A stretch of 64,000 nucleotides of DNA from Peptostreptococcus russellii (GCF_900110295.1 NZ_FODF01000003.1:124001-188000); one strand, 5' to 3'. Shown: positions 36,561 through 46,631, numbered from the stretch's first letter. The notes: generated from the letters alone by a model not told the origin. A program made the numbers and translations.

Positions 36561-37160
36561 ATGACAGCAAAAAAAGATTTAAAAAAGAAAAAGTCCAAGA
36601 AGAAAGGGAAAAAATCGTCTGTAAAAACAGCTAGAGGAGCTAGAGCTAAGGTAGTAGAAGAAAGAATGATACCTATAGCTGATGCTGTGGCTAGAAATAA
36701 AAATGTAGCAATAGTATCTCTTATTCAGACCGCAATATTGATGGTTATATCTATTGTAATGATTATTGCCAAACCTGGAAGTAAAATGGGTAAAACAGTT
36801 TTAGATCAGAATATGTATCTTCTAAATAACATACTGACTCCGCCTGTAATGATAGGCTTTGAAGTAGTAATGTTTATAGTGATGATGATATATGTTTATA
36901 AGAGTATGAAGAGTCCAGCTCTAAAGAAATTTTATTATACTGGAATAGCTATTGCAGCTCTTGCTCTTGCATTCTGTTTGACACAAGATGTAGAAAAGTT
37001 TGTAGTATTTGGATACGGAATACTAGCAGGTCTTGTAATAGTAATACTTCAGCTTGTAAAGCTATATTATGTAGTTAGAATTGAAAAAATATATGCCAAA
37101 GAAGCTGAAAAAGAAAGAGAAAGAGAACTAGAAAAGCTTGAGAAGGCTCAAGAAAAGTAA
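36561..37160 (+). CDS. Hypothetical membrane protein with Lys-rich N-terminus, 199 residues
   Basis: A very basic N-terminal tail (about residues 3-32, mostly Lys, Arg, Ala), four membrane helices (about 51-69, 88-112, 124-141, 146-166) and a C-terminal helix rich in Glu and Lys (AKEAEKERERELEKLEKAQ). I do not recognise the family. GAGAGGAAAG precedes ATG 36561. It is followed 83 bases later by the thiamine-binding family gene, possibly co-transcribed. No motif suggests an enzyme; a membrane scaffold is one guess. Confidence 0.7.
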   Translation: MTAKKDLKKKKSKKKGKKSSVKTARGARAKVVEERMIPIADAVARNKNVAIVSLIQTAILMVISIVMIIAKPGSKMGKTVLDQNMYLLNNILTPPVMIGFEVVMFIVMMIYVYKSMKSPALKKFYYTGIAIAALALAFCLTQDVEKFVVFGYGILAGLVIVILQLVKLYYVVRIEKIYAKEAEKERERELEKLEKAQEK

Positions 37161-37243
37161 AATCCCAGTATCATAAATAAGAATAATATTCAGATATGTG
37201 GGTAATATCTTATTAAGAATTTTTTAATGAAAGGGTGGTTTTA

Positions 37244-37552
37244 ATGGCAGTAGTTGAATTAACTGTTTGTCCCTTAGGTACAGGAACAACAAGTGCAAGT
37301 AAGTATGTAGCAGGAGCTCAAAAGATATTAAGTGAGCAAGACAAGATAAAGTATCTCTTAAATCCAATGGGAACTGTTATGGAAGGCGATATAGACGAGA
37401 TATTTGCCCTTATAAGAAAGATACAAGAAGATGTATTTGATAAGGGGGTCGACAGAGTGTACTCTATTATCAAGGTAGATGATAGAAGAGATAAGATTGC
37501 GAGTATGGAACAGAAACTTCAGTCAGTAAAATCAAGATTAGAAGATAAGTAG
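37244..37552 (+). CDS. MTH1187/YkoF-type thiamine-binding family protein (DUF77)
   Basis: 102 residues of the MTH1187/DUF77 fold. AVVELTVCPLGTGTTSASKYV is the family's first strand and helix; LNPMGTVMEGDIDEIFALI follows. Members are small ferredoxin-like-fold proteins that bind thiamine or its pyrimidine moiety, though many have no tested function. ATG 37244 follows GAAAGGGTGG; a GTG three codons earlier lies within that site. A terminator follows at once. Confidence 0.88.
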   Translation: MAVVELTVCPLGTGTTSASKYVAGAQKILSEQDKIKYLLNPMGTVMEGDIDEIFALIRKIQEDVFDKGVDRVYSIIKVDDRRDKIASMEQKLQSVKSRLEDK

Positions 37553-37565
37553 AAATAAAAATAAA

Positions 37566-37596
37566 ATCCGCTACATTTATTGTGGCGGTTTTTTTA
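37566..37596 (+). terminator. Intrinsic terminator after the DUF77 gene
   Basis: CCGCTACA (37568-37575) pairs with TGTGGCGG (37581-37588) with one G-U, then TTTTTTT. Confidence 0.92.
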
Positions 37597-37768
37597 TGCA
37601 TATTATACTTAGCTTTGAAAAACTAAATTTATTTAGTATAAGTGTAAGAAAACTGAAGTTAAGATTTATAATTATATAAAAAAATTTAAGAAATCTTAAA
37701 GAGATTATTTGTTTTTTTTAAGGTTTATATGATATTATTATAATCTAAATATATAATGGAGGAAGATT

Positions 37769-38956
37769 ATGGAATTATACAAATATATAAGTGAAATAAT
37801 ATCTGCGGATCCTATCAGAATAGTCTTCAGTAATAAGAGCAATAAGGAATATAAATACAATAAAGTTAAAATTAATTTTGCTCAAATAAAAGATAGGAAT
37901 CTTTATCAAGTAGAAAAATTTACAGATAAGCAGGTTTTTCATGAAAATATAGAAAAAGAGGAGCTTGCTTCTGTAATTGAAGGTATGATGAAAAATTTTA
38001 AACAGATGGCCTCTATATCAGCCGAATATAATTTTGATATGAGAATTTCTAAAAAGGGGAAGATATTTTTTTCAAAACATGCTCAAACAAATAATATAAA
38101 ACTAAAGTCATCACATAATAAAAAGAAAAACTATATACTTCAAGAAGGTATGATAATACCGCCTTTAATAGACCTGGGAGTTTTTACAAAGGAAGGTAAG
38201 GTAATAAATTCTAAGTATGATAAATTTAAGCAAATAAACAGATTTGTGGAAATTATAGATGACGAAATCAAGAAAATAGAAAAGGATTATTGTGAAGATA
38301 GAGAAAAGGTTCTTCACATATTAGATTTTGGTTGTGGAAAATCTTACCTTACATTTATCCTTTATTATTATTTTACAGAAATCAAGAAAATTAATGTAAA
38401 GATAACAGGTTTAGATTTAAAAGAAGACGTAATCAAGAATTGTAACAAAATAGCTGAAAGTTATGGATACAATAATCTTAAATTTGAACTAGGTGATATT
38501 AATGGATATAAATATGAAAACAATCTAGATATGGTTATTACGCTTCACGCTTGTGATACAGCTACAGATTATGCACTTTTTAATGCAATAAATTGGAATG
38601 CCAAGATGATTTTTTCAGTACCATGTTGTCAGCATGAAATTAATTCAACAATGAAGCCAGAAAAGTTGAAGCTAATTTCAAAGTATGGAATTATACAGGA
38701 AAGAGTGTCGGCACTATTTACTGATTCAATTAGAGCAAATATTCTAGAGTGTATGGGCTATAAGACTCAGCTTCTTGAGTTTATAGATATAGCACATTCG
38801 CCTAAGAACATTCTTATAAGAGCCGTAAAGAGCAATGTTTCAGAAGCTAAAAAGAAAAGATCCCTTGAGGAAATTGAAGCTATGAAAAATGAATTTAAAT
38901 TTGAACAGACTTTATATTCTTTACTTAGAGAGAGACTAGAAGATATTAAAAAGTAG
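37769..38956 (+). CDS. Class I SAM-dependent methyltransferase (Methyltransf_32-like)
   Basis: 395 residues. An N-terminal domain of about 170 residues is followed by a Rossmann methyltransferase: LHILDFGCGKSYLTF (SAM-binding motif I, about 188-202), KITGLDLKE (motif II), and MVITLHACDTATDYAL plus FSVPCCQHEIN (about 253-295). The LHACDTATD and PCCQHE pattern marks the Methyltransf_32 group, of uncertain substrate; tRNA or rRNA has been suggested for relatives. TGGAGGAAG precedes ATG 37769. Single gene. Confidence 0.85.
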   Translation: MELYKYISEIISADPIRIVFSNKSNKEYKYNKVKINFAQIKDRNLYQVEKFTDKQVFHENIEKEELASVIEGMMKNFKQMASISAEYNFDMRISKKGKIFFSKHAQTNNIKLKSSHNKKKNYILQEGMIIPPLIDLGVFTKEGKVINSKYDKFKQINRFVEIIDDEIKKIEKDYCEDREKVLHILDFGCGKSYLTFILYYYFTEIKKINVKITGLDLKEDVIKNCNKIAESYGYNNLKFELGDINGYKYENNLDMVITLHACDTATDYALFNAINWNAKMIFSVPCCQHEINSTMKPEKLKLISKYGIIQERVSALFTDSIRANILECMGYKTQLLEFIDIAHSPKNILIRAVKSNVSEAKKKRSLEEIEAMKNEFKFEQTLYSLLRERLEDIKK

Positions 38957-39187
38957 TTATTTATTGTGACGAAAAATTGTCAATTTTTAAATTACATAGT
39001 AATATATATTATGAGGGCAACTATTAGAGTTTAAAACTTATAAAAAATAATATAAAAATCTTATGTTAAGGCATAAAAAGTTACAATTATATAACTAAAA
39101 TATTACAAAACATTAAAAAGTAATGAAAGAGGCAATTTAAGTGATATAATAGACAAGAAACTAAAGGAAAAGATATGAGGTATAAAT

Positions 39188-40402
39188 ATGAAAAAACTGA
39201 AGTATATAATTCTTCCTATTCTCTTGTGTGGAATATTTGTTTTTGGATTCAATAAGTTTATGGACAAGAAGGATACAGAACTTTTACAGACAAAAGATCT
39301 GTTTATGATGTTACATGATACCAAGAGTTTAGTAAAGGATAAGGGAGTATTTGCCAACAACTATCTTATGAGAAATGGATACATGATGGTTATGGGTTCA
39401 TCAGAACTTAGCCATTCTACAAAACAGCATCCTGATTATTATTTTAATACAGGAAGAACAAAAAATGGAGTCATAACTATAGGAAGGGCATATACACAGA
39501 CTTTACAGGACGCAACAATTCTTGGAAGTTTGGACAATGATATAAAAGATAAAAAGGTAGTTCTTCTTTTATCAATGCAATGGTTTATGGATAGGGAAGG
39601 AGTTACTCCACATCATTTCCAAACTAGATTTTCTCCAGTACAGTTTTATAGATTTATGGAAAATCCAGAGATTTCAAATAAAGTCAAGGATAAGTATATA
39701 AAAAGAGTTTCTCAATTGCTAATAAAGCCGGGAGAGTTTAAGCCAGAGGCATTGTATGCAAAGATATATATGGACAAATCTATAAAGGGAAAAGTATTGA
39801 AGGAAGTTTTTAGACCATATTATTTCTTTAGAAAATCAATGGTTTCTCTTAAAGACAAGGGGATTACTATGAAAAAACTTGAACATATGTATGACAAGGA
39901 TGAAGTAAACTACAATATAAGAGGAAAAATTGATTGGGACAAAGAAATGTCTGAAGCAAAAAAGGAAGCGGAAAGAAGAGTAGGAAAGAAAGTTGAAAAA
40001 TTAGGTGGAAAAAGACTGTATATTGATAAGGGCTACTATAAAGAATATATACACGGAAAAGATAGTAAGTTTAAGAATGTATATGATTACGTAGACCTAA
40101 ACAAAGGAAAAGAATTCGAGGACTTGAATATTTTCCTAGAAACTTGTAAAGATCTTGGAATAAAGCCTACAATAGTACTTCTTCCTGGAATGAACGAATT
40201 TTATAACTATACAGGAATAAGTCAAAAAGAAAGAAAAGATTTCTTTAAAAAGGTAAACGATGAAGTTAAACCATATAATTTTAGAGTAATCGATTTATCA
40301 AAAAATGAAAATAAAAGATATTATCTAAGAGACGTAATGCATTTAGGTACAGTTGGATGGGTAGATTTATGCCAACAGTTGTACAACATTTATGAAAGGT
40401 AG
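39188..40402 (+). CDS. dltD: D-alanyl-lipoteichoic acid biosynthesis protein DltD
   Basis: 404 residues with an N-terminal membrane anchor (about 5-22) and an extracellular SGNH-hydrolase-like domain. The catalytic Ser is in VMGSSELSH (about residue 70) and the Asp/His pair in RDVMHLGTVGW near the C-terminus. It takes part in moving D-alanine onto lipoteichoic acid outside the cell. GAGGT precedes ATG 39188. It is first in the operon, whereas the usual order is dltX-A-B-C-D. dltX starts 10 bases after its stop. Confidence 0.93.
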   Translation: MKKLKYIILPILLCGIFVFGFNKFMDKKDTELLQTKDLFMMLHDTKSLVKDKGVFANNYLMRNGYMMVMGSSELSHSTKQHPDYYFNTGRTKNGVITIGRAYTQTLQDATILGSLDNDIKDKKVVLLLSMQWFMDREGVTPHHFQTRFSPVQFYRFMENPEISNKVKDKYIKRVSQLLIKPGEFKPEALYAKIYMDKSIKGKVLKEVFRPYYFFRKSMVSLKDKGITMKKLEHMYDKDEVNYNIRGKIDWDKEMSEAKKEAERRVGKKVEKLGGKRLYIDKGYYKEYIHGKDSKFKNVYDYVDLNKGKEFEDLNIFLETCKDLGIKPTIVLLPGMNEFYNYTGISQKERKDFFKKVNDEVKPYNFRVIDLSKNENKRYYLRDVMHLGTVGWVDLCQQLYNIYER

Positions 40403-40411
40403 GTAAATTAA

Positions 40412-40534
40412 ATGGACGAAAAAAAGAAATATATTTATATGTCTATATTAATTGCAGTTGCTATAATTCTTTGCGTATTAGTATTTACATTCCTTCCATT
40501 TAAAGAACTTCCATTCATATATAATGAGTTTTAA
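40412..40534 (+). CDS. dltX: DltX, small membrane protein of teichoic acid D-alanylation
   Basis: A 40-residue protein: a charged start (MDEKKKYIYM), one membrane helix (about 10-28) and a C-terminal LPFIYNEF, the conserved DltX end that presents a Tyr for D-alanyl transfer. AAAGGTAGG overlaps the dltD stop codon, so translation is probably coupled. It lies 14 bases before dltA. Confidence 0.88.
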   Translation: MDEKKKYIYMSILIAVAIILCVLVFTFLPFKELPFIYNEF

Positions 40535-40548
40535 GCGGAGGTGACTTT

Positions 40549-42153
40549 ATGATAAATATAATTGATGGAGTAAAAAAATATGCAAAAACTGATAGAATTG
40601 CAGTAATATGTAAAGACACAAAATTAAGTTACGCAGAATTAGATAGCTATTCAGATATAATAGCAAACTATATAATTAATAAATATGACAACAAGACAGC
40701 AGTAGCAATATATGGTAATAAGGAAAGGTTAATACTTCCTTGTATGATAGCCTCTTTAAAATCAGGAAGAGCATATGTACCCATGGACGTAAGCTTTCCA
40801 GAACAGAGAGTAAGAGATGTTTTGTCTTCAGTAAAGCCAGATATAATGTTTGACTTCTCAGATAAAGATTTTTTCTATGATGAAGAAGGAAATTTAAAGG
40901 AAGAGTTTAGTTATATAGAAATAATTGATAGAAAAAAACTTGAAGAACTTATAGGAAGAAATATAGATGGAGAATTAGCAAAGGAAGTTCCTGAAGAAAA
41001 GTGGGTTAAAGGCGATGAAGACTCATATATATTATTTACATCGGGATCAACTGGAAAGCCAAAGGGAGTAGAAATAAGCACTTACAATCTAGACAGTTTT
41101 ATACAGTGGATGAGTCCGATACTTGGATTTAATGGTGATGAGAAGGTTGTAATGGATCAGCCTGCCTATTCTTTTGATTTAAGTGTATCTCAGCTTTATC
41201 CAGGAATTGCAAATGGTGCAACACTTTACTCTCTACCTAAGAGTGTAGTTGCAGATTTTAGATCTTTGTTTACAGAAATGAAAAAATCAAATATGGAAGT
41301 TTGGGTTTCAACACCTTCTTTTGTTGGAATGTGTCTAGCTGATAGAGAATTTAGTGAAGCACTTCTTCCAAATTTAAGAAAGATGCTTTTTATAGGCGAG
41401 GTATTACCTGTAGAAGTAGCTAGAAAGCTAAGGGAAAAATTTCCAAAAGCAGAGATAGTAAATGGATATGGACCTACAGAGGCTACAGTTGGAATTAGCC
41501 ATGTTGTAATAAGAGATGAGCATATTGAATCAGGCAATAGTCTACCAGTAGGAATTCCAATGCCAAACGCTACAATTAAAATAATAGATGATGATGGAAA
41601 TGAACTTCCACAAGGCGAAAAAGGTGAAATAGTAATAATAGGACCTTCAGTTTCAAAGGGCTACTATAAAAATGAAGAAAAAACAAAAGAATCTTTTTTC
41701 ATCGACGAAACAGCCAATGTAGATAAGGCAGTAGAAGGTCTTAGTGATGAACTTAATAAACTGAGATTTAGAGCTTACAAAACTGGAGACCTAGGTTCAA
41801 TTCTTCCAGATGGAAATATTAAATATAGCGGAAGAAAGGACTTTCAGATTAAACTAAATGGCTATAGAATAGAAATAGAGGATATAGAAAATAATTTAAG
41901 AAAACTAGATAATATTAGAAATGCAGTAGTTTTACCAGTTATAAAAGATGAAAAAATTGCATATCTTAAGGGATTTGTTGAATTAGAAAAAAGTAACAAT
42001 TTAAGCAATTTGAAAAATCAGATTGCTATAAAGAAGAAGCTATCAAAATTAATACCAGAATATATGGTTCCGAGAAATATTACTGTAGTAGAATCTTTCC
42101 CAATGAATACAAATGGAAAGATTGACAGAAAAAAATTAGCAGAAGAATTATAA
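40549..42153 (+). CDS. dltA: D-alanine--D-alanyl carrier protein ligase DltA
   Basis: 534 residues of the adenylate-forming family. LFTSGSTGKPKGV (P-loop, about 163-175), VNGYGPTEATVG, FRAYKTGDLG and the C-terminal MNTNGKIDRKKL lysine are present. It activates D-alanine with ATP and loads it on the DltC phosphopantetheine. GCGGAGGTGA precedes ATG 40549. Slightly longer than B. subtilis DltA (about 503) through an insertion around residues 380-400 (ETANVDKAVEGLSDEL). dltB follows after 14 bases. Confidence 0.95.
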   Translation: MINIIDGVKKYAKTDRIAVICKDTKLSYAELDSYSDIIANYIINKYDNKTAVAIYGNKERLILPCMIASLKSGRAYVPMDVSFPEQRVRDVLSSVKPDIMFDFSDKDFFYDEEGNLKEEFSYIEIIDRKKLEELIGRNIDGELAKEVPEEKWVKGDEDSYILFTSGSTGKPKGVEISTYNLDSFIQWMSPILGFNGDEKVVMDQPAYSFDLSVSQLYPGIANGATLYSLPKSVVADFRSLFTEMKKSNMEVWVSTPSFVGMCLADREFSEALLPNLRKMLFIGEVLPVEVARKLREKFPKAEIVNGYGPTEATVGISHVVIRDEHIESGNSLPVGIPMPNATIKIIDDDGNELPQGEKGEIVIIGPSVSKGYYKNEEKTKESFFIDETANVDKAVEGLSDELNKLRFRAYKTGDLGSILPDGNIKYSGRKDFQIKLNGYRIEIEDIENNLRKLDNIRNAVVLPVIKDEKIAYLKGFVELEKSNNLSNLKNQIAIKKKLSKLIPEYMVPRNITVVESFPMNTNGKIDRKKLAEEL

Positions 42154-42167
42154 AATAAGGGGGCTAC

Positions 42168-43331
42168 ATGACATTTTCACAGTATGATGGATATCTATAC
42201 ATGTACATACTCCTTTTGACAATGATACCTGCAGTTGTACTTGGCTTGATGGAAAAAAAGTTGAAGTATTATGGAATGCTTGCAACTGCACTGATGATAT
42301 ATCTGATAATAGGATTGGATGTACAGTTTAGGTACTTGGCGATATTTATGATATGGGAAATGGCAGTAATATTCATATATAAAAATATAAGAACAAAGAA
42401 AAAATCTAAGTGGGTATTTAGAGGATTTTTATTTGCAACTATGCTGCCATTAATAATAAATAAAATATCTCCTATTACTTCTTTTGGAGTAGTAGGATTT
42501 ATAGGTATTTCCTATTTGAGTTTTAGAACTATACAGATAGTAATAGAATTGTATGACGGTGCAATTACTGAGTTGAGTTTTATTGATACCCTGTACTTTG
42601 TACTGTTTTTCCCTACACTTAGTTCTGGACCGATAGATAGATCTAGAAGATTTGAAGAGGAAATAAATAAAAAAATAGCAAAAGAGGAATATATCAATGA
42701 TTACTTGATACCAGGTATTAAAAAAATATTCCAAGGTTTGATGTATAAGTTTGCAATAGCAACACTGATACATTTTTACTGGGTAAGTAGAATAAACCCA
42801 AATCCAGGGATAGTTCCAATCATATCTTATATGTATGCTTACACTCTATACCTGTTCTTTGACTTTGCCGGTTACAGTTTACTTGCAGTTGGAACAAGTT
42901 ATATATTTGGAGTTCATGCACCAGATAACTTTAATAAGCCTTTTTTAAGCAAAGATATGAAGGAGTTTTGGACTAGATGGCATATAAGTTTATCTAGATG
43001 GTTTGGAGATTATATATTCTCAAGATATGTACTAAACGCTATGAGAAAGAAAAAATTTAAAAAAAGAGCAACTGCATCTCATGTGGCACAGATGATAACT
43101 ATGACTACAATGGGATTTTGGCATGGACTTACATGGTATTATATAGTATATGGTCTTTATCAGGGCGTTGCACTTGTATTAACAGATGAGTTTACTAAGA
43201 AATCTAAGATATATAAAAAATATAAAAAGAAAAAGTGGTTCCAGAGATTACAGATATTTGTAACATTCCACATAATATGTTTTGGTATGCTTATATTCTC
43301 AGGATTTTTAAATCACTATATAAAATTATAA
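42168..43331 (+). CDS. dltB: DltB, MBOAT-family D-alanyl transferase
   Basis: 387 residues with about 10-11 membrane segments. FFPTLSSGPIDRSRRF, FWTRWHISLSRWFGDYIF and the catalytic His in MGFWHGLTWYYIVYG (about residue 317) define an MBOAT of the DltB type. It passes D-alanine across the membrane from DltC. AAGGGGGC precedes ATG 42168. A 228-base gap with its own possible -10 (TATAAT 43500-43505) separates it from dltC, which is unusual. Confidence 0.94.
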   Translation: MTFSQYDGYLYMYILLLTMIPAVVLGLMEKKLKYYGMLATALMIYLIIGLDVQFRYLAIFMIWEMAVIFIYKNIRTKKKSKWVFRGFLFATMLPLIINKISPITSFGVVGFIGISYLSFRTIQIVIELYDGAITELSFIDTLYFVLFFPTLSSGPIDRSRRFEEEINKKIAKEEYINDYLIPGIKKIFQGLMYKFAIATLIHFYWVSRINPNPGIVPIISYMYAYTLYLFFDFAGYSLLAVGTSYIFGVHAPDNFNKPFLSKDMKEFWTRWHISLSRWFGDYIFSRYVLNAMRKKKFKKRATASHVAQMITMTTMGFWHGLTWYYIVYGLYQGVALVLTDEFTKKSKIYKKYKKKKWFQRLQIFVTFHIICFGMLIFSGFLNHYIKL

Positions 43332-43559
43332 TTTGAAATTCAGTTATTAAAATCAAATTGTTTGAGCTTATATAAGTGATTGCAGACAAATAGTGTATAT
43401 AGTAATATGTTATAAAAATAAATTCTACAGTTGAGATATTATTTATATTAATTTAAAATATTTATAAAGATGATTATGGAATAGCTAAGCTTTTTATACT
43501 ATAATAATAAAATAATGATAGATATACACTTAAAAGGAGGGACGACTTAGGTCAAAGAT

Positions 43560-43799
43560 ATGGATTTACAGGAAAAAGTAATAGAAATTTTTGAAGAGGT
43601 TTTAGGAACAGACGAAATAGCAGAGGATTTAGATTTGGATATGTTTGAAAATGAACTTTTGGATTCTTTAGCTATAATAGAAGTACTTTTAGGAATAGAA
43701 GAAAAGCTTGGTCTATCTTTACAGCCTACAGATTTGGAGAGAAAAGATATGGCCACAGTGAACAATCTAGTTGCTTTTTTAGAGCCTAGGTTAAAATAA
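43560..43799 (+). CDS. dltC: D-alanyl carrier protein DltC
   Basis: 79 residues, acidic. Ser36 in LLDSLAIIEVL is the phosphopantetheine site (DSL motif). It carries D-alanine from DltA to DltB. Translation start: AAGGAGGG lies 18 bases upstream of ATG 43560, too far for a normal site; TAGGTC at 43548-43553 may help instead. A strong terminator follows, closing the dlt cluster. Confidence 0.94.
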   Translation: MDLQEKVIEIFEEVLGTDEIAEDLDLDMFENELLDSLAIIEVLLGIEEKLGLSLQPTDLERKDMATVNNLVAFLEPRLK

Positions 43800-44126
43800 G
43801 TTTATAAAATAATTATATACAAAACTATTAAGAATCGAAAATAATGTTTTCGATTCTTTTTATATTGTTTGAAGTAAAAATGAAAGGTTTTAAAAAAATT
43901 AGGGAAAGTAATCAAAAGCATTATAAAATTATTTAAATGAAAACAAATTTGCAAAAATATAAAAGAAAAATTGTAACAATTTGGTTAATAAGTGTTGATT
44001 AGAGCCATATTTATGATAAACTATAAGTTGGTTACTTCTTGAAAGATAACTATAAAATTTTTTAGTTATCTCTTATTATTATAATAGAGTAATCATTAAA
44101 TATATTACCATTAAAGGGGAGTAATA
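43800..44126. other. Intergenic region after dltC
   Basis: 327 bases with the dltC terminator and AT-rich sequence leading to the L,D-transpeptidase gene. No other strong feature. Confidence 0.5.
43830..43865 (+). terminator. Intrinsic terminator of the dlt operon
   Basis: AAGAATCGAAAA (43830-43841) pairs perfectly with TTTTCGATTCTT (43847-43858), then TTTAT. Confidence 0.92.
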
Positions 44127-46631
44127 ATGTCGAGAGTTGCTAGAAAAAGGCTCGAAAAAGAAGCCAAGAGAAAGAGAAGAAGACTTCTTTTTGGGATGAA
44201 TAAGGCCAAATCTACTGACGTTAAAATAGAAAAAACAGAAATTGTGGATGAGGTTCCTAAAAAGGAAAAACCAAAACAGAATGAAGTGAAAAGTGGAGAT
44301 TCCAAGATAGAGAATAATAATAGGAAAGTGGAGAACTCTGCACAAGATATTGATTTTTGTAAAAGTTTTAGTAGTGCATCTTTCGAAGAGGGTGACACTG
44401 TGGTGGCAAAAGCTCAAAAGATGAAAACTGCTGATAGAATAATTTCAGTTGAAGATGAAAGAATGTATTACGAGAGAAAGAAGAATAGAGCAAAGAAAGG
44501 TTTGCCAGCAGAAGAAGACGTTCTTACAGTAAATGATATACATACTGCAGAGGAAGAGGGTCAAAATGTTGAAAAAGCTGTAAGTTCAACAAAAATAGAA
44601 AAAATTAAGCCAGAAAAGAATATAAATGAAATAAAGAGGCTTAATATAGAAGATGCACCATTCAAAGATGTTGTAAAGGTCGCTGAATCTAGGTTAGAGG
44701 CAGAAAAAGAAAGAAAAAGAATTGAAGAAAAAGAAAAGGAAATACAAAAAAGGCTCGAAAAAGAAGCACAAAGACAAAAAGAACTGCTGAGAAAAGAGCA
44801 ACTTAGAAAAGAAAAGGAAGAAAAACTCAAGGAAAAAGAGGTAGGTAAAGTGGAAGATAAGGATGTAAAGAAAGACAATCAAGAAACTTTATCTGATAAG
44901 GATTCCGCTAAAAAATCTGAGTCAGATGCTATAGTAGTAGATAAGAAAGAAGCAAAAAAGGAAAAAGAAAGAAGACTGAGAGAACAGATTGAAAGAGAAA
45001 AAAAGGAAAAACTTGCAGAGCTAAAGTCTCAAAAAGATAATGCAAATAATGAGCCCAAGATATCGGACGAAGATGAAAGAGTCGAAGAAGAAACAGTTGA
45101 AGACAATAAAAAAGAAACTGAGCCTGATGAATCATCAGATGAAGTATCAAATGAAGAAGAAACTTCAGAAGATATAAGAGAAAAAGATATCAACGACAAA
45201 GAATATCTGCAAGAGTATGAATATGAAAAAGGAGAACGTAAGGGAAGATTTAAGAACTTTATAAAGAAATTCTTTAAGTATTTAGGAATTGCTGTTGTTG
45301 TAGTATATGTTTTAGGATGCGTTGTATTCTATAATAGATTCTTTGTAAATACAAAGGTAAATGGAATGAATGTAGGCTTTATGACTCCGGCAAAGGTAGA
45401 TGAATTGGCAAAAGAAAGAGTCGAGGGATACAAGATAATAATTGAAGGTAGAAATAATGTAAAAGATGAACTTTCAGGTAAAGATGTCGATATGAGATAT
45501 ATTGAAGATGGAAGTGCCAAGAGAGTGAAGAAGCAACAAGGATTCTTAGGATGGCCACTGGCTTTATTTAATGATGAAACAATTGATGGCAAATTGAATG
45601 TTGAAATTAATGAATCTAAGTTAAAAGACAAAGTAAAAGATTTTAATATTTTCAAGAAAGAATATGTAAAGGCTCCAGTAAGTGCATATCCTAGATATGA
45701 TGAAAAGAAGAAAGACTTGGTAGTAGACAAGGGCGATCTTGGAAGCACACCTATTGAATCAAAAGTTGTAAATTTTGTAAGTGATTCAGTGAAGTCTGAA
45801 GCTTTAAATACAAAGTATCCAAATAGTGTTTATAAGCCACAGAAGAATAAGGCTGATGACCCAAGAATCAAAAGAGCAATTGCAGAAATGAAAAAGTATA
45901 CAGGTATGAAGGTTGTATATGACTTTGGATATGAAAAGTATACATTAGATGGAAAAGAAATAAGCAAGATGTTTGATGTAGATTCAGAAAATGATTACAA
46001 GGTAAAATTTAATAAAGAAAAAGTTAGAGATTTTGTAAGAAGTTTAAGTAGAAAATATTCAACTTATGGAGATACAAGAGTAATACCATCAGCGTCAACA
46101 GGTGGAAATCTAAAGGTAAGCGGTGGAGTATATGGTTGGCTTATCGACAGAGATGGCGAAACTGACGAGCTAGTAAAAATAATACAAAATGGAAAAGATG
46201 TAGAAAATAGAAAACCTCTATATAAGCAAACAGCAATGTCTAGAGATAAAAATGACCTAGGCAATGAATTTATAGAAATAGACTTATCTAAACAGTATAT
46301 GTGGTTTGTAAGAGATGGAAAAGCTATTGTTGAAACACCAATAGTTTCAGGAAATCCAAATCAGGGAGATGCAACACCTCCTGGAATATATCCTATTACA
46401 TATAAGACAAGAAATGCTGTTTTAAGAGGACCAGGATACGCGTCACCAGTATCATATTGGATACCATTTAATGGTAACATAGGTATTCATGACGCAAGTT
46501 GGCAACCAATCTATGGCGGAAATAGATACCTATATGCTGGATCACATGGATGTATAAACACTCCATACAGCAAGGTAGCAGAAATATACAAGTTATCTAA
46601 GGAAGGTATGCCAGTAGTTGTCCACTATTAA
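44127..46631 (+). CDS. L,D-transpeptidase (YkuD) with long cytoplasmic Lys/Glu-rich domain
   Basis: 834 residues. Residues 1-375 are cytoplasmic, extremely rich in Lys and Glu, with a likely coiled coil at about 185-300. One membrane helix follows (about 384-403). Outside are two segments like peptidoglycan-binding_4 (about 410-530 and 590-660), then the YkuD catalytic domain (about 713-834) with GIHDA and SHGCINTP, whose Cys (about 808) is the nucleophile. Such enzymes make 3-3 crosslinks in peptidoglycan, common in C. difficile relatives. AAAGGGGAG precedes ATG 44127. The size of the inner domain is exceptional for the family. Monocistronic. Confidence 0.92.
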   Translation: MSRVARKRLEKEAKRKRRRLLFGMNKAKSTDVKIEKTEIVDEVPKKEKPKQNEVKSGDSKIENNNRKVENSAQDIDFCKSFSSASFEEGDTVVAKAQKMKTADRIISVEDERMYYERKKNRAKKGLPAEEDVLTVNDIHTAEEEGQNVEKAVSSTKIEKIKPEKNINEIKRLNIEDAPFKDVVKVAESRLEAEKERKRIEEKEKEIQKRLEKEAQRQKELLRKEQLRKEKEEKLKEKEVGKVEDKDVKKDNQETLSDKDSAKKSESDAIVVDKKEAKKEKERRLREQIEREKKEKLAELKSQKDNANNEPKISDEDERVEEETVEDNKKETEPDESSDEVSNEEETSEDIREKDINDKEYLQEYEYEKGERKGRFKNFIKKFFKYLGIAVVVVYVLGCVVFYNRFFVNTKVNGMNVGFMTPAKVDELAKERVEGYKIIIEGRNNVKDELSGKDVDMRYIEDGSAKRVKKQQGFLGWPLALFNDETIDGKLNVEINESKLKDKVKDFNIFKKEYVKAPVSAYPRYDEKKKDLVVDKGDLGSTPIESKVVNFVSDSVKSEALNTKYPNSVYKPQKNKADDPRIKRAIAEMKKYTGMKVVYDFGYEKYTLDGKEISKMFDVDSENDYKVKFNKEKVRDFVRSLSRKYSTYGDTRVIPSASTGGNLKVSGGVYGWLIDRDGETDELVKIIQNGKDVENRKPLYKQTAMSRDKNDLGNEFIEIDLSKQYMWFVRDGKAIVETPIVSGNPNQGDATPPGIYPITYKTRNAVLRGPGYASPVSYWIPFNGNIGIHDASWQPIYGGNRYLYAGSHGCINTPYSKVAEIYKLSKEGMPVVVHY

